Source: Stutzerimonas azotifigens DSM 17556
Lineage (GTDB): Bacteria; Pseudomonadota; Gammaproteobacteria; Pseudomonadales; Pseudomonadaceae
Direction of reading: 5' to 3'
Length of the DNA stretch: 64,000 nt
Assembly (NCBI RefSeq): GCF_000425625.1
Contig: NZ_KE384417.1
Span: forward strand, 48,843-112,842
The notes under the pieces: generated by a model
The model's database searches: none
What the model was told of the DNA's origin: nothing
Seen by the model: the letters and a program-made list of their open reading frames with translations, nothing else
Position numbers and translations under genes: made by a program
Shown here: in pieces, positions 52,714 to 62,957 of the stretch
Position numbering within the stretch: the first letter of the stretch is position 1
How the letters are laid out: each line of letters begins with the position of its first letter

Positions 52714-53442
52714 ATGAGTGCATCCCTCACCCTCGCCCCCTCGCTCTACGAGGAAACCGTTCCCGGTGGCGGACACACCTCGTTCGTCCTCAAGCGCGGC
52801 CAGCTGCTGCGCGTCACCGATCTCGAAGGCGGCGCCAACGTCAGCCTGCTGATGTTCAACGCCCAGGAGAAAAGCGAGCGCCTGAACCTGCCGGACACCC
52901 TCAAGTGCCAGCACACCGCCAAGCTCACCGCCGGCCACTGCCTGTATTCGGACATGGGCCGGGTGCTGGCCTGCATCACCGCTGACAGCTGCGGCTGGCA
53001 TGACAGCTTCGGCGGCGTGTTGTCGGCCGACGAGGTGAAGGAGAAGTACGGCGAAGGCCGCTACCAGGAGTTGCGCAACGGCTTCTTCCGCAACGGCGTG
53101 GACAACCTGCTGGTGGAAATGGGCAAGTGGGACCTGAACCTGCAGGACCTGCTGATGACCCTCAACCTGTTCAGCAAGGTGACCGTGGACGCCGACGGCA
53201 GCTTCGCCTTCCAGCCCGGCAACAGCAAGGCCGGCGACCATGTCGAGCTGTACGCGCCGATGGACACGCTGGTGGTGCTCACCGCCCTGCAACACCCGAT
53301 GGACCCGAACCCGGCCTACGCGCCCAAGCCGGTGCAGCTCACCTGGAAGAAGGTCGAGAGCGACGGCGTCACCGTGCTCTGCCGCACCTCGCGCCCGGAA
53401 AACGGACGCGGCTTCCACAACACCGAACGGCTTTACATCTGA
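52714..53442 (+). CDS. DUF1989 protein, carboxyguanidine deiminase-type subunit
   Basis: A 242-residue DUF1989 (urea-carboxylase-associated) protein. Blocks are [51 protein letters not shown] (Cys and His likely metal or active-site residues), and [36 protein letters not shown]. In guanidine-assimilating bacteria a pair of such proteins forms carboxyguanidine deiminase (CgdAB), converting carboxyguanidine to allophanate. It is paired with the next gene after 14 nt. Which subunit is A or B I cannot say. Confidence 0.88.
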   Translation: MSASLTLAPSLYEETVPGGGHTSFVLKRGQLLRVTDLEGGANVSLLMFNAQEKSERLNLPDTLKCQHTAKLTAGHCLYSDMGRVLACITADSCGWHDSFGGVLSADEVKEKYGEGRYQELRNGFFRNGVDNLLVEMGKWDLNLQDLLMTLNLFSKVTVDADGSFAFQPGNSKAGDHVELYAPMDTLVVLTALQHPMDPNPAYAPKPVQLTWKKVESDGVTVLCRTSRPENGRGFHNTERLYI

Positions 53443-53456
53443 GGAGGGGTGCCGAC

Positions 53457-54116
53457 ATGACCATCCACGAAAGCAACCTGCATCCCGAAACCGCCGTCTT
53501 CCGCCATGAGATCCCGGCGGGCGAGCCCTACCTGTTCGAGGTCAAGGCCGGCCAGACCCTGCGCCTGCTCGACCTGGAAGGCAACCAGGCGATCGACACC
53601 CTGTTCTTCGCCGCGAACAACCCGCGCGAGCGCTTCGACCCGCAGCGCACCCTGCGCCGGCAGAACAAGGTCTACCTCACCACCGGCACGGTGCTCTATT
53701 CCAACCTCGGCAACCCGTTGCTGACCATAGTCGCCGACACCTGCGGCCGCCACGACACCCTGGGCGGCGCCTGCGCGCAGGAAAGCAACACGGTGCGCTA
53801 CGCCCTGGACAAGCGCTACATGCACAGCTGCCGCGACAACTTCCTGCGCGCCAGCCTGCACGACGGCCGCCTGAGCAAGCGCGACATCGGCGCCAACATC
53901 AACTTCTTCATGAACGTACCGGTCACCCCAGAAGGCGGCCTGACCTTCGAGGACGGCATCTCCGCCCCCGGCAAGTACGTGGAGCTGAAGGCCGAGCAGG
54001 ACGTGATCGTGCTCATCTCCAACTGCCCGCAACTGAACAACCCGTGCAATGGCTGGAATCCGACCCCGGCCGAAGTGCTGGTGTGGGAAACGGCCGAGAA
54101 GAGCGCTGAAGGCTAG
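53457..54116 (+). CDS. DUF1989 protein, second carboxyguanidine deiminase-type subunit
   Basis: A 219-residue DUF1989 protein related to its neighbour: [53 protein letters not shown], and [49 protein letters not shown]. The TCGRHD block parallels SCGWHD of the first subunit. GAGGAGG at 53441-53447 is a strong ribosome site. It forms with the first protein the heteromeric deiminase between guanidine carboxylase and allophanate hydrolase. Confidence 0.88.
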   Translation: MTIHESNLHPETAVFRHEIPAGEPYLFEVKAGQTLRLLDLEGNQAIDTLFFAANNPRERFDPQRTLRRQNKVYLTTGTVLYSNLGNPLLTIVADTCGRHDTLGGACAQESNTVRYALDKRYMHSCRDNFLRASLHDGRLSKRDIGANINFFMNVPVTPEGGLTFEDGISAPGKYVELKAEQDVIVLISNCPQLNNPCNGWNPTPAEVLVWETAEKSAEG

Positions 54117-54145
54117 AAGGCTGGAGGAAAGAGCCAGGCACTCCA

Positions 54146-54250
54146 CGTAGGGTGGGCTTCAGCACCGTAGGGTGGGCTTCAGCCCACCAGAATCATGTTG
54201 ATGCCTTTGGTGGGCTTAAGCGGAACGCCGCCCGGCCCACCCTGCGAGCT
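54146..54250. repeat. Tandem cgtagggtgggcttcagc repeats
   Basis: Two 20-bp units, cgtagggtgggcttcagcac (54146-54165) and a second with a ccc end (54166-54185), are followed by mirror-image tgggctt...cggcccaccctgcg pieces to about 54243. The family recurs at about 58180-58195 and 62690-62712. The 265-nt gap between the deiminase and carboxylase genes holds nothing else recognisable. Confidence 0.7.
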
Positions 54251-54381
54251 GAGGCAGAGCGAAACGCTTTTTCCGTCCAGCCTCCAGCCTCAAGCGCCTT
54301 TCACCAGCTTTCCAGCCCCGGACGACCGGGGCATCGACCGAATGACGGCGGGACGGCCCGCCACCCCATGGGGATTCCCTC

Positions 54382-57300
54382 ATGTTCGACAAACTCCTGA
54401 TCGCCAACCGCGGCGCCATCGCCTGCCGCATCCTGCGCACCTTGAAGGCGCTCGACTGCCAGGGCGTGGCCGTCTACTCCGAGGCCGATGCCGCCAGCCT
54501 GCACATCCAGCAGGCCGACGAGGCGCACAGCCTGGGCGAGGGCCCGGCCGCGCAGACCTACCTGGTGGTGGAGAAGATCCTCGGCATCGCCCGGGAAACC
54601 GGCGCCAGGGCCATCCACCCGGGCTACGGCTTCCTCTCCGAGAACGCCGCCTTCGCCGAAGCCTGCGAAGCGGCCGGCATCGCCTTCGTCGGCCCTACCC
54701 CGGAGCAGTTGCGGGTGTTCGGCCTGAAGCACACCGCCCGCGCGCTGGCCAGGCAGCACGGCGTGCCGATGCTCGAAGGCACCGAGCTGCTGGAAGACCT
54801 CGACGCCGCACTGAAGGCGGGCGAGGACGTGGGCTACCCGGTGATGCTCAAGAGCACCGCCGGCGGTGGCGGCATCGGCATGCGCGTCTGCCGCTCGGCC
54901 GCCGAGCTGGCTGACGCCTTCGAGGCGGTCAAGCGCCTGGGGCAGAACAATTTCAGCGATTCCGGCGTATTCATCGAAAAATACATCCAGCGCGCCCGCC
55001 ACCTGGAAGTGCAGGTGTTCGGCGACGGCCAGGGCGAGGTGATCGCCCTCGGCGTGCGCGACTGCTCGGTGCAGCGGCGCAACCAGAAGGTGCTGGAGGA
55101 AACCCCGGCCCCGAACCTGCCGGCCGGCATGGCCGAAGCGCTGTGCGCGGCGGCGATCAAGCTGGCCAAGGCGGTCAGCTACCGCAGCGCCGGCACCGTC
55201 GAGTTCGTCTACGACAGCGAGGCCGAGCGCTTCTACTTCCTCGAGGTGAACACCCGCCTGCAGGTCGAGCACGGCGTCACCGAGCAGGTCTGGGGCGTCG
55301 ACCTGGTGCGCTGGATGATCGAGCTGGCTGCTGGCGACCTGCCGCCGCTGGCCGAGCTGGTCCATGGGTTGCAGCCGAGGGGCCATGCCATCCAGGCGCG
55401 GCTCTATGCCGAGGACCCGGGCCGCGACTTCCAGCCGAGCCCGGGCCTGCTGACCGCCGTGGACTTTCCCGAGACCGACGGCCAGGCACTGCGCATCGAC
55501 ACCTGGGTCGAGGCCGGCTGTGAGATCCCGCCTTACTTCGACCCGATGATCGCCAAGCTCATCACCTGGGCGCCGAGCCGCGACGAGGCGCGCACCGCCC
55601 TCGACCAGGCACTGGCCGACAGCCTGCTCTACGGCGTGGAAACCAACCGCGACTACCTGCGGCAGATCCTCGCCTACGCGCCCTTCGCCGAAGGCTCGCC
55701 CTGGACCCGCTGCCTGGAAGGCCTGAGCTACCGCGCCAGCACCTTCGAGGTGCTCGCCGCCGGTACCCAGACCAGCGTGCAGGACTTTCCCGGCCGCCTC
55801 GGCTACTGGGCCGTGGGCGTGCCGCCGTCGGGGCCGATGGACAGCCGCGCGCTGCGCCTGGGTAACGCCCTGCTGGGCAACGCGCCCGATGCGGCCGGCC
55901 TGGAAATCACCATGAGCGGGCCACTGCTGCGCTTCAACACCGACGCCGTGGTGGCGGTGACCGGCGCCGAGATCCCGCTGAAGCTGGACGACGCCCCGCA
56001 GCCGATGTGCACGGCGATCCGGGTCAGGGCCGGCAGCACCCTGGCGCTGGGCACTATCGCCGGCAGCGGTGCACGCTCGTATCTTGCCGTGCGCGGCGGC
56101 CTCCAGGTGCCGGACTACCTCGGCAGCAAGAGCACCTTCACCCTCGGCCAGTTCGGCGGCCATGCCGGCCGCGCCCTGCGCGCCGGCGACGTGCTGCACG
56201 TCCCGCCGCTGGCCGACGACAGCGCCGGTGCCAGCCTGCCCGTGGAACTCTGTCCGGCGCTACCGGCGGTGCGCGAACTCCGGGTGATCTACGGCCCGCA
56301 CGGCGCACCGGAATACTTCACCGAAGGCTATATCGAGACCTTCTTCGCCACCGACTGGGAGGTGCACTTCAACTCCAGCCGCACCGGCGTGCGCCTGATC
56401 GGCCCGAAACCCGAGTGGGTACGCGAGAGCGGCGGCGAGGCCGGCCTGCATCCGTCGAACATCCATGACAACCCCTACGCCATCGGCGCGGTGGACTTCA
56501 CCGGCGACATGCCGGTAATCCTCGGCCCGGACGGCCCGAGCCTGGGCGGCTTCGTCTGCCCAGTGACCATTATCGAGGCCGACCTCTGGCAGCTCGGCCA
56601 GCTCAAGGCCGGTGATAAGGTGCGCTTCGTGCCCGTGGACTTGGCGACCGCGCGGGTGCTGGCCAAGGTGCTGGATGAGGAGGTGATGCTTGCCCCTCAC
56701 CCTAGCCCTCTCCCCGAGGGGGAGAGGGCATGTACGGAGCTGGCCTCGGCACAATCGACCCCCTCTCCCCTCCGGGGAGAGGGCGGGGGTGAGGGGAACC
56801 TGGCACCGCGCCTCACCTCCCCCATCATCCTCGACCTCGGCCAGGCCGACACCCGCCTGGTGGCGCGCCTGTCCGGCGACACCCACCTGCTGCTGGAGAT
56901 CGGCCAGCCGGAGCTCGACCTGGTGCTGCGCTTCCGTGGCCATGCCTTGATGCAGACGCTGGAGGCGAAGCACCTGGATGGGGTGATCGACCTGACGCCT
57001 GGGATTCGTTCATTGCAGGTCCACTACCAGCCGGAAACCCTGCCGCTGCAGACGCTGCTCGACACCGTCGCCGGCCTGTGGGATGCGGTGTGCTCGGCGC
57101 AGGACCTGAAGGTCCCCTCGCGCATCGTCCACCTGCCGCTGTCCTGGGACGACCCGGCCTGCCAGCTGGCGATCGAGAAGTACATGACCACGGTGCGCAA
57201 GGACGCGCCCTGGTGCCCGAGCAACCTGGAGTTCATTCGCCGCATCAACGACCTACCCAATCTCGACGAGGTCTATCGCACCGTGTTCGAGGCCAGCTAC

Positions 57301-58065
57301 CTGGTGATGGGCCTGGGCGACGTCTACCTCGGCGCGCCGGTGGCCACCCCGCTCGACCCGCGCCACCGCCTGGTCACCACCAAGTACAACCCGGCGCGCA
57401 CCTGGACCGCGGAAAACTCCGTAGGCATCGGCGGTGCCTACATGTGCGTCTACGGCATGGAAGGTCCCGGCGGTTACCAGTTCGTCGGCCGCACCCTGCA
57501 GATGTGGAACCGCTACCGCGAAGTCGAGGCCTTCGGCGGCCAGCCCTGGCTGCTGCGCTTCTTCGATCAGATCCGCTTCTACCCGGTCTCGGCGGACGAG
57601 CTGCTGAAGATCCGCCGAGACTTCCCGCTGGGCCGCTATCCGCTGAAGATCGAGGAGACCGAGCTGCGGCTGTCCGACTACCAGGCCTTCCTCGACCGCG
57701 AGGCCGAGGGCATCGCCGCCTTCCGCCAACAGCAGCGCGCCGCCTTCGACGCCGAGCGCCAGCGTTGGATCGAATCCGGCCAGGCGCATTTCGAGAGCGA
57801 GGAAGTCGCCCTCGAACTCGGCGAGGACGCTCCGCTGGGCGCCGGCGAGCACGGCATCGAGAGCCACATCGCCGGCAACCTCTGGCAGGTACAGGTGGAA
57901 CCGGGCGCGACGGTCGCGGCCGGCGACGTGCTGGTCATCCTCGAGAGCATGAAGATGGAAATCCCCCTCACCGCGCCGGTCGGCGGGGTGGTGAAGGAGG
58001 TCCGCGTGCAACCCGGCTCGCCCGTGCGCGCCGGCCAGCGCGTGGTGGTGATCGAGGAAGCCTGA
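54382..58065 (+). CDS. Guanidine carboxylase (urea carboxylase family), biotin-dependent
   Basis: A 1227-residue biotin enzyme. The biotin carboxylase (about 1-445: FDKLLIANRGAIACRIL, GGGGIGMR, NTRLQVEHGVTEQ) is followed by the carboxyltransferase made of an AHS2/KipA domain (about 455-755) and an AHS1/KipI domain (about 815-1020), a further ~100-residue region, and the biotinyl domain with K1191 in ESMKME. Beside a guanidine riboswitch and two DUF1989 genes it should make carboxyguanidine from guanidine, bicarbonate and ATP. Oddly, residues about 771-806, in the AHS2-AHS1 linker, are coded by an in-frame intergenic repeat (PHPSPLPEGERA...PLRGEGGGEG). The catalytic blocks are intact, so it may still work. 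Confidence 0.93.
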   Translation: MFDKLLIANRGAIACRILRTLKALDCQGVAVYSEADAASLHIQQADEAHSLGEGPAAQTYLVVEKILGIARETGARAIHPGYGFLSENAAFAEACEAAGIAFVGPTPEQLRVFGLKHTARALARQHGVPMLEGTELLEDLDAALKAGEDVGYPVMLKSTAGGGGIGMRVCRSAAELADAFEAVKRLGQNNFSDSGVFIEKYIQRARHLEVQVFGDGQGEVIALGVRDCSVQRRNQKVLEETPAPNLPAGMAEALCAAAIKLAKAVSYRSAGTVEFVYDSEAERFYFLEVNTRLQVEHGVTEQVWGVDLVRWMIELAAGDLPPLAELVHGLQPRGHAIQARLYAEDPGRDFQPSPGLLTAVDFPETDGQALRIDTWVEAGCEIPPYFDPMIAKLITWAPSRDEARTALDQALADSLLYGVETNRDYLRQILAYAPFAEGSPWTRCLEGLSYRASTFEVLAAGTQTSVQDFPGRLGYWAVGVPPSGPMDSRALRLGNALLGNAPDAAGLEITMSGPLLRFNTDAVVAVTGAEIPLKLDDAPQPMCTAIRVRAGSTLALGTIAGSGARSYLAVRGGLQVPDYLGSKSTFTLGQFGGHAGRALRAGDVLHVPPLADDSAGASLPVELCPALPAVRELRVIYGPHGAPEYFTEGYIETFFATDWEVHFNSSRTGVRLIGPKPEWVRESGGEAGLHPSNIHDNPYAIGAVDFTGDMPVILGPDGPSLGGFVCPVTIIEADLWQLGQLKAGDKVRFVPVDLATARVLAKVLDEEVMLAPHPSPLPEGERACTELASAQSTPSPLRGEGGGEGNLAPRLTSPIILDLGQADTRLVARLSGDTHLLLEIGQPELDLVLRFRGHALMQTLEAKHLDGVIDLTPGIRSLQVHYQPETLPLQTLLDTVAGLWDAVCSAQDLKVPSRIVHLPLSWDDPACQLAIEKYMTTVRKDAPWCPSNLEFIRRINDLPNLDEVYRTVFEASYLVMGLGDVYLGAPVATPLDPRHRLVTTKYNPARTWTAENSVGIGGAYMCVYGMEGPGGYQFVGRTLQMWNRYREVEAFGGQPWLLRFFDQIRFYPVSADELLKIRRDFPLGRYPLKIEETELRLSDYQAFLDREAEGIAAFRQQQRAAFDAERQRWIESGQAHFESEEVALELGEDAPLGAGEHGIESHIAGNLWQVQVEPGATVAAGDVLVILESMKMEIPLTAPVGGVVKEVRVQPGSPVRAGQRVVVIEEA
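56693..56796. repeat. REP-like inverted-repeat element inside the carboxylase gene
   Basis: The left arm 56693-56715 (ccccac-type, ccctctcccc end) and the right arm 56774-56796 are inverted copies matching at 21 of 23 positions. Each arm also forms its own hairpin (ccctctcccc...ggggagaggg at 56706-56728 and 56761-56783). The same element lies in intergenic DNA at 58087-58303. Its ~105 nt are a multiple of three and contain no stop in this frame. Confidence 0.85.
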
Positions 58066-58086
58066 TGAACGCATCCGGCTGCCCGT

Positions 58087-58303
58087 CCCCTCACCCTCAC
58101 CCTAACCCTCTCCCCAGAGGGGAGAGGGGATGGTCCGGCGTGACGCATGGATACGGTGTCCGGCCGCCTCGGCGGGCTGAAGCCCACCCTACGTACGAGA
58201 GAAAGAAATAGTCCGGCACGGTACCGAGTGAAGCCCACACCCAACCGACGAACGACACCGAACAACCCCCTCGCCCCTTTGGGGAGAGGGCTGGGGTGAG
58301 GGG
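58087..58303. repeat. Intergenic copy of the same inverted-repeat element
   Basis: The left arm 58087-58129 (ccccac, caccctaaccctctcccc with its hairpin) and the right arm 58281-58303 (ggggagagggctggggtg...) match the element inside the carboxylase gene. Between them lies a cgggctgaagcccaccctacg repeat. This is in the 357-nt gap ahead of the allophanate hydrolase gene. Confidence 0.75.
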
Positions 58304-58315
58304 AAACAGACAACC

Positions 58316-58410
58316 CTAGGGTGGATCACGCTTCACCGATCCACCAACCGGCCCGCAGGGCCGGCCCGAACATCAACGGTGGAAAAGGCTGCGCCGTTTT
58401 CCACCCTACG
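58316..58410. repeat. Two gtggat.../ggtggaaa... palindromic repeats
   Basis: tagggtggatcacg...cgatccacc (about 58318-58346) and ggtggaaaaggc...gccgttttccaccctacg (58378-58410) are hairpin-forming repeats related to those at 7133-7166. The second ends just before AAGGA, the ribosome site of the allophanate hydrolase gene. Confidence 0.65.
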
Positions 58411-58422
58411 AAGGACACGAGC

Positions 58423-60225
58423 ATGAACGACACATTCGACCTGCGCCTCGACACCCTGCGCGCCGCCTATGCCGCCGGTGAAACCACCCCGCGCCGGCTG
58501 ATCGCCGAACTGCGCGAGAGGGCCGCCGCCCTCAATCCCGAATTCAAGCTGTTCATCCATCTGCTGACGGCGGAAGAGCTGGAGCCCTACCTCGCCGCGC
58601 TGGACGGCAAGTCGCCCGCCGAGCTGCCGCTCTACGGCATCCCCTTCGCCATCAAGGACAACATCGACCTGGCCGGCATCCCCACCACCGCCGCCTGCCC
58701 GGCCTTCGCCTACACCCCGGACGCCAGCGCCACCCTCGTCGAGCAACTGATCGCCCTCGGCGCCGTGCCGCTGGGCAAGTGCAACCTCGACCAGTTCGCC
58801 ACCGGCCTCAACGGCACCCGCTCGCCCTACGGCGAATGCCGCAACAGCGTGCACCCGGACTACCCGTCCGGCGGCTCCAGCGCCGGTTCCTCGCTGGCCG
58901 TGGCGCTGGGCGTCGCGAGCTTCGCGCTGGGCACCGACACCGCCGGCTCAGGCCGGGTGCCGGCGGCGCTGAACAACCTGGTGGGCCTCAAGGCCAGCAA
59001 GGGCCTGATCTCCACCGCCGGCGTGGTGCCGGCCTGCCGCACGCTCGATTGCGTCACCTACTTCACCGCCACGGCGGCCGAGGCCAGCCAGCTGCTGGCG
59101 CTCACCGCACGGCTCGACCCGCGCGACGAATACAGCCGCGCCAACCCGGCGTGGAACGACGGCTCGGCCTTCGGCAAGGTGACGAGCTTCCGCTTCGGTG
59201 TTCCGACGAACCTGGAATTTCTCGGCTGCCCGGAAAGCCCCGCGCTGTTCTCTGCCACCGTCGAGCAACTGAAAGCCCTCGGCGGCGAGCCGGTGGAAAT
59301 CGACTTCGGGCCCTTCCTCGAGGCCGCGCGCCTGCTCTACGAAGGCCCCTGGGTCGCCGAGCGCTACAGCGTCGCCGGCGAGCTGATCGAGCAGCAGCCC
59401 GACGCCGTGCTGCCGGTGATCCGCGCCGTGCTGGAGAAGGCGCCCGGCACCACCGCCGTGCAGCTGTTCCGCGCGCAGTACCGCCTGCAGCAGCTCAAGG
59501 CGATCTGCGACCGGATCATGGCCGAGGTGGATTGCGTGCTGACCCCGGCCTACCCGCGTCCGGTGACCCTGGACGAACTGCATGCCGAGCCGGTCAAGCG
59601 CAACTCGGACCTGGGCTGGTACACCAACTTCATGAATATGCTGGACTACGCCGCGGTGGCGGTGCCGGCCGGCACGATGCGCAACGGCCTGCCCTGGGGC
59701 GTGACCCTGTTCGGCCGGGTGTTCACCGACCAGTACCTGCTGAGCCTGGCCGACGCCCTGCAGCGCCGGACTGCGCTGACGCTGATCGGCGGCAACGCCC
59801 TCGCCACCCCGGCGCCGACCGCGCCGGCGCGCAACGACCGCGCCCGGGTGGTGGTCTGCGGCGCTCACCTGGATGGTCTGCCGCTGAACTGGCAGCTGAA
59901 GCAGCGCGGCGGCCGCCTGCTCGAATCCACCCACAGCTCGCCGGACTACAGGCTCTACGCGCTGGCCGGCGGCCCGCCGCTACGCCCGGGCATGGTGCGT
60001 GTGATCGAGGGCGGTACGGCGATCGAGGTGGAAGTCTGGGACATTCCGAGCTCGGAGCTCGGTTCATTCCTCACCGGCATCCCGGCGCCGCTGGGCCTGG
60101 GCAAGGTGCAACTGGCCGACGGTCGCTGGGAAACCGGCTTCATCTGCGAGCCATACGGGCTGGATGGTGCGCAGGACATCACCGGGTTCGGCGGCTGGAA
60201 GGCCTGGCTGGCGCAACGGGGCTAG
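58423..60225 (+). CDS. atzF: Allophanate hydrolase
   Basis: A 600-residue enzyme that splits allophanate to ammonia and CO2, the last step of guanidine or urea carboxylation pathways. The amidase-signature domain (about 1-460) has K78 in PFAIKDNIDLAG, the SGGSSAGSS block and nucleophile Ser in TDTAGSGRVPAA. The C-terminal domain (about 475-600: RVVVCGAHLDGLPLNWQL, EVEVWDIPSSELGSFLTGIPAPLGLGKVQL, ETGFICEPYG) removes the carbamoyl intermediate in AtzF. AAGGA at 58411-58415 supports the start. It follows the carboxylase on the same strand but across repeats, so it may be partly independent. Confidence 0.94.
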   Translation: MNDTFDLRLDTLRAAYAAGETTPRRLIAELRERAAALNPEFKLFIHLLTAEELEPYLAALDGKSPAELPLYGIPFAIKDNIDLAGIPTTAACPAFAYTPDASATLVEQLIALGAVPLGKCNLDQFATGLNGTRSPYGECRNSVHPDYPSGGSSAGSSLAVALGVASFALGTDTAGSGRVPAALNNLVGLKASKGLISTAGVVPACRTLDCVTYFTATAAEASQLLALTARLDPRDEYSRANPAWNDGSAFGKVTSFRFGVPTNLEFLGCPESPALFSATVEQLKALGGEPVEIDFGPFLEAARLLYEGPWVAERYSVAGELIEQQPDAVLPVIRAVLEKAPGTTAVQLFRAQYRLQQLKAICDRIMAEVDCVLTPAYPRPVTLDELHAEPVKRNSDLGWYTNFMNMLDYAAVAVPAGTMRNGLPWGVTLFGRVFTDQYLLSLADALQRRTALTLIGGNALATPAPTAPARNDRARVVVCGAHLDGLPLNWQLKQRGGRLLESTHSSPDYRLYALAGGPPLRPGMVRVIEGGTAIEVEVWDIPSSELGSFLTGIPAPLGLGKVQLADGRWETGFICEPYGLDGAQDITGFGGWKAWLAQRG

Positions 60226-60329
60226 CGGGAACTGCTGGCACGGATAGAGGCGCCGCCGGCCGAGGCTGCGCCTCCCGTAGAGGCGGGCCAGCGCCTGCCT
60301 CTCTGCCCTGCCGGCAGCGCCTCACTCCG

Positions 60330-60866
<537 letters not shown>

Positions 60867-61145
60867 GCTTACCTCGTCATGATCGATGTGAAATCGTGTC
60901 TTGTAGCGACACTGCGATGAAGTCTATTCGGGTAAGGGCTGTGTAAATGAATTCTTTACCCAACATTGCGCCAACCGTTACACAGACCACGGCCGTGCGG
61001 CATATGCATCATCTGACCCAAAAAAAGAAGCTCCGCAGCTGCCAGCGTCATGCCTCATATCGCTTCACCGGAACATCCCATCCCTGACGCTCTCCGATAG
61101 AGAGCCGCCCTCTCTGGCCGGCTCCCAGCATCCGAAGGAGGACCC

Positions 61146-62117
61146 ATGCGAATCTCCCTGCCCCGAATCGGCCTCGGCGGTGCGCCGCTGGGCAACATGT
61201 TCCATCCAGTCAGCGAAGAAACCGCCGACGCCACCCTTGACGCCGCCTGGGAAGCCGGCTTCCGTTACTACGACGTCTCGCCGCACTACGGCGCCGGCCT
61301 GGCCGAGCAGCGCTTCGGCCGCCTGCTGAGCCGCAAGCCGCGCGACGAGTTCGTGCTCAGCACCAAGGTGGGACGCCTGCTGGAACCGGCGGACAAGCCG
61401 GAGAACGCCAAGCCCTTCGTCGACGAACTGCCCAACAAACGCGTGCCGGACTATTCCGCCGACGGCGCAAGACGCTCCATCGAGGACAGTCTCGAGCGCC
61501 TGGGCGTCGACCGGCTCGACGTGGTGTTCATCCACGACCTCTCCGAGGACCAGTGGGGCCCGCAGTGGCGCGACTACTTCACGCAGGCCATGCAGGGCGC
61601 GGCCAAGGAGCTCACGCAGTTGCGCGAGGAAGGCAGCATCCGCGGCTGGGGCCTGGGCGTGAACCTGGTCGAGCCGTGCCGCCTGGCGCTGGAGCAGAGC
61701 GACCCGGACGTGTTCCTGCTGGCTGGGCGCTACTCGCTGATCGAACACCACGAGGCGCTCGATACGTTGTTCCCGACGTGCCAGGAACGGGGCGTTGGCA
61801 TCGTCGTCGGCGGCCCCTTCAACTCCGGCGTGCTGGCCGGCGGCAGCCACTACGAATACGACGAGATCCCGCCCGCGGTGCGCGACAAGAAGGCCCGGCT
61901 CGAAGCGGTGGCCGAACGCTTCGGCGTCGACCTGCGCAGCGCCGCCCTGCACTTCTGCCTGGCCAACCCGGTGGTGCTCTCGGCTATCCCCGGCACCGCC
62001 AACCCGCAGCGGCCGAAGCAGTACATGGACTACTTCAACGCTAGCGTGCCGGCCAACTTCTGGCGAGCGCTGAAGGATGAAGGCCTGCTGCGCGAGGACG
62101 TGCCGGTGCCCGCGTGA
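61146..62117 (+). CDS. Aldo/keto reductase (pyridoxal/D-threo-aldose dehydrogenase-like)
   Basis: A 323-residue AKR protein. It opens with ISLPRIGLGGAPLGNMF, and the catalytic tetrad candidates are the Asp of RYYDVSPHYG with Tyr, Lys of LSTKVGR and His of VFIHDL. The layout (LFPTCQERGVGIVVGGPFNSGVL, NPVVLSAIPGTANPQR) is closest to D-threo-aldose 1-dehydrogenase or pyridoxal 4-dehydrogenase. GGAGGA at about 61136-61141 supports the start. It stands alone between the RcnB-like gene and a repeat array. Confidence 0.88.
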   Translation: MRISLPRIGLGGAPLGNMFHPVSEETADATLDAAWEAGFRYYDVSPHYGAGLAEQRFGRLLSRKPRDEFVLSTKVGRLLEPADKPENAKPFVDELPNKRVPDYSADGARRSIEDSLERLGVDRLDVVFIHDLSEDQWGPQWRDYFTQAMQGAAKELTQLREEGSIRGWGLGVNLVEPCRLALEQSDPDVFLLAGRYSLIEHHEALDTLFPTCQERGVGIVVGGPFNSGVLAGGSHYEYDEIPPAVRDKKARLEAVAERFGVDLRSAALHFCLANPVVLSAIPGTANPQRPKQYMDYFNASVPANFWRALKDEGLLREDVPVPA

Positions 62118-62132
62118 TCGGCGCCGGTCGAT

Positions 62133-62659
62133 GTTCGCGGTCAAGACCGCTTCCACAGGCATGAAGGCACGCGCTCCTGTAGGAGCGACCTCGGTCGCGA
62201 ACCGGGCCGGCACGCAGCCGCGCACCGACACCGAACCAACCCCCTCTCCCTCCGGAGAGGGCCGGGGTGCGGGCCTGTGCATGCGCCCTCATCCGGCCCT
62301 GCGGGCCACCTTCTCCCAGGGGGAGAAGGGAAAGCGCGGCCGCCTGGAGCCCCCGGCGGTACCTGTAGGAGCAGGCTCTGCCTGCGACCTGGCGGGCATC
62401 GTTCGCGGTCAAGACCGCTTCCACAGGCATGCACGCACGCGCTCCTGTAGGAGCGACCTCGGTCGCGAACCGGGCCTGCCGCGCACCGACACCGAACCAA
62501 CCCCCTCGCCCTCCGGAGAGGGCCGGGGTGCGGCCCTTGTGCACGCGCCCTCATCCGGCCCTGCGGGCCACCTTCTCCCAGGGGGAGAAGGGAAAGCGCG
62601 GCCGCCTGGAGCCCCCGGCGGTACCTGTAGGAGCAGGCTCTGCCTGCGACCTGGCGGGC
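62133..62659. repeat. Direct duplication (~268-bp period) of a composite REP array
   Basis: Copy 1 (62133-62400) and copy 2 (62401-62659) are nearly identical. Each contains, in order, gttcgcggtcaagaccgc, gctcctgtaggagcgacctcggtcgcg, a ccctctccctccggagaggg hairpin, ccctcatccggccctgcggg with cttctccc...gggagaag, and gtaggagcaggctctgcctg. The same chain occurs inverted at 34511-34655. Confidence 0.88.
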
Positions 62660-62742
62660 GGCGGTCACACACAGGGTAATCGCCGGCTTGATTGGTGGGC
62701 TGAAGCCCACCCGTCGGTCTCTATCTCTAATGCCGAGCCGCC

Positions 62743-62759
62743 GGCACCATCCGGGAGCA
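62743..62759. promoter_or_regulatory. Weak NtrC-like site
   Basis: GGCACCATCCGGGAGCA matches TGCACC-N5-GGTGCA except at two positions. It lies about 137-153 bp upstream of the predicted second sigma-54 start. Confidence 0.35.
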
Positions 62760-62869
62760 CGGCTCCCCATAAGGGCGCAGCCGACAGCCGCCGAGCGGCG
62801 CCGTCGTCGAGTCCCGTCTTGCCCGCAACCCCTTGAATCGCAACGCCTTGCCGGACGCTGGCGGGGAGA

Positions 62870-62885
62870 TGGCACGCAACCTGCT
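62870..62885 (+). promoter_or_regulatory. Sigma-54 promoter of second guanidine locus
   Basis: TGGCACGCAACCTGCT keeps the full TGGCACG -24 element and the GC of the -12 element (CTGC for TTGC) at correct spacing. Predicted start near 62896, about 62 nt before the riboswitch. Confidence 0.7.
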
Positions 62886-62957
62886 CTGTCCTCCATGAAC
62901 GGGATGAGTCGCCCTCGCGCCACTCATGACGGTACACACTGGAGCAACACCAAGGCG

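Noticed and set aside
54382-58065. Plain urea carboxylase for urea use
   Set aside because: Domain order is shared, but two DUF1989 genes and guanidine-I riboswitches point to guanidine as substrate. Decisive test: alignment at the carboxyltransferase residue that separates guanidine from urea enzymes, or an assay.
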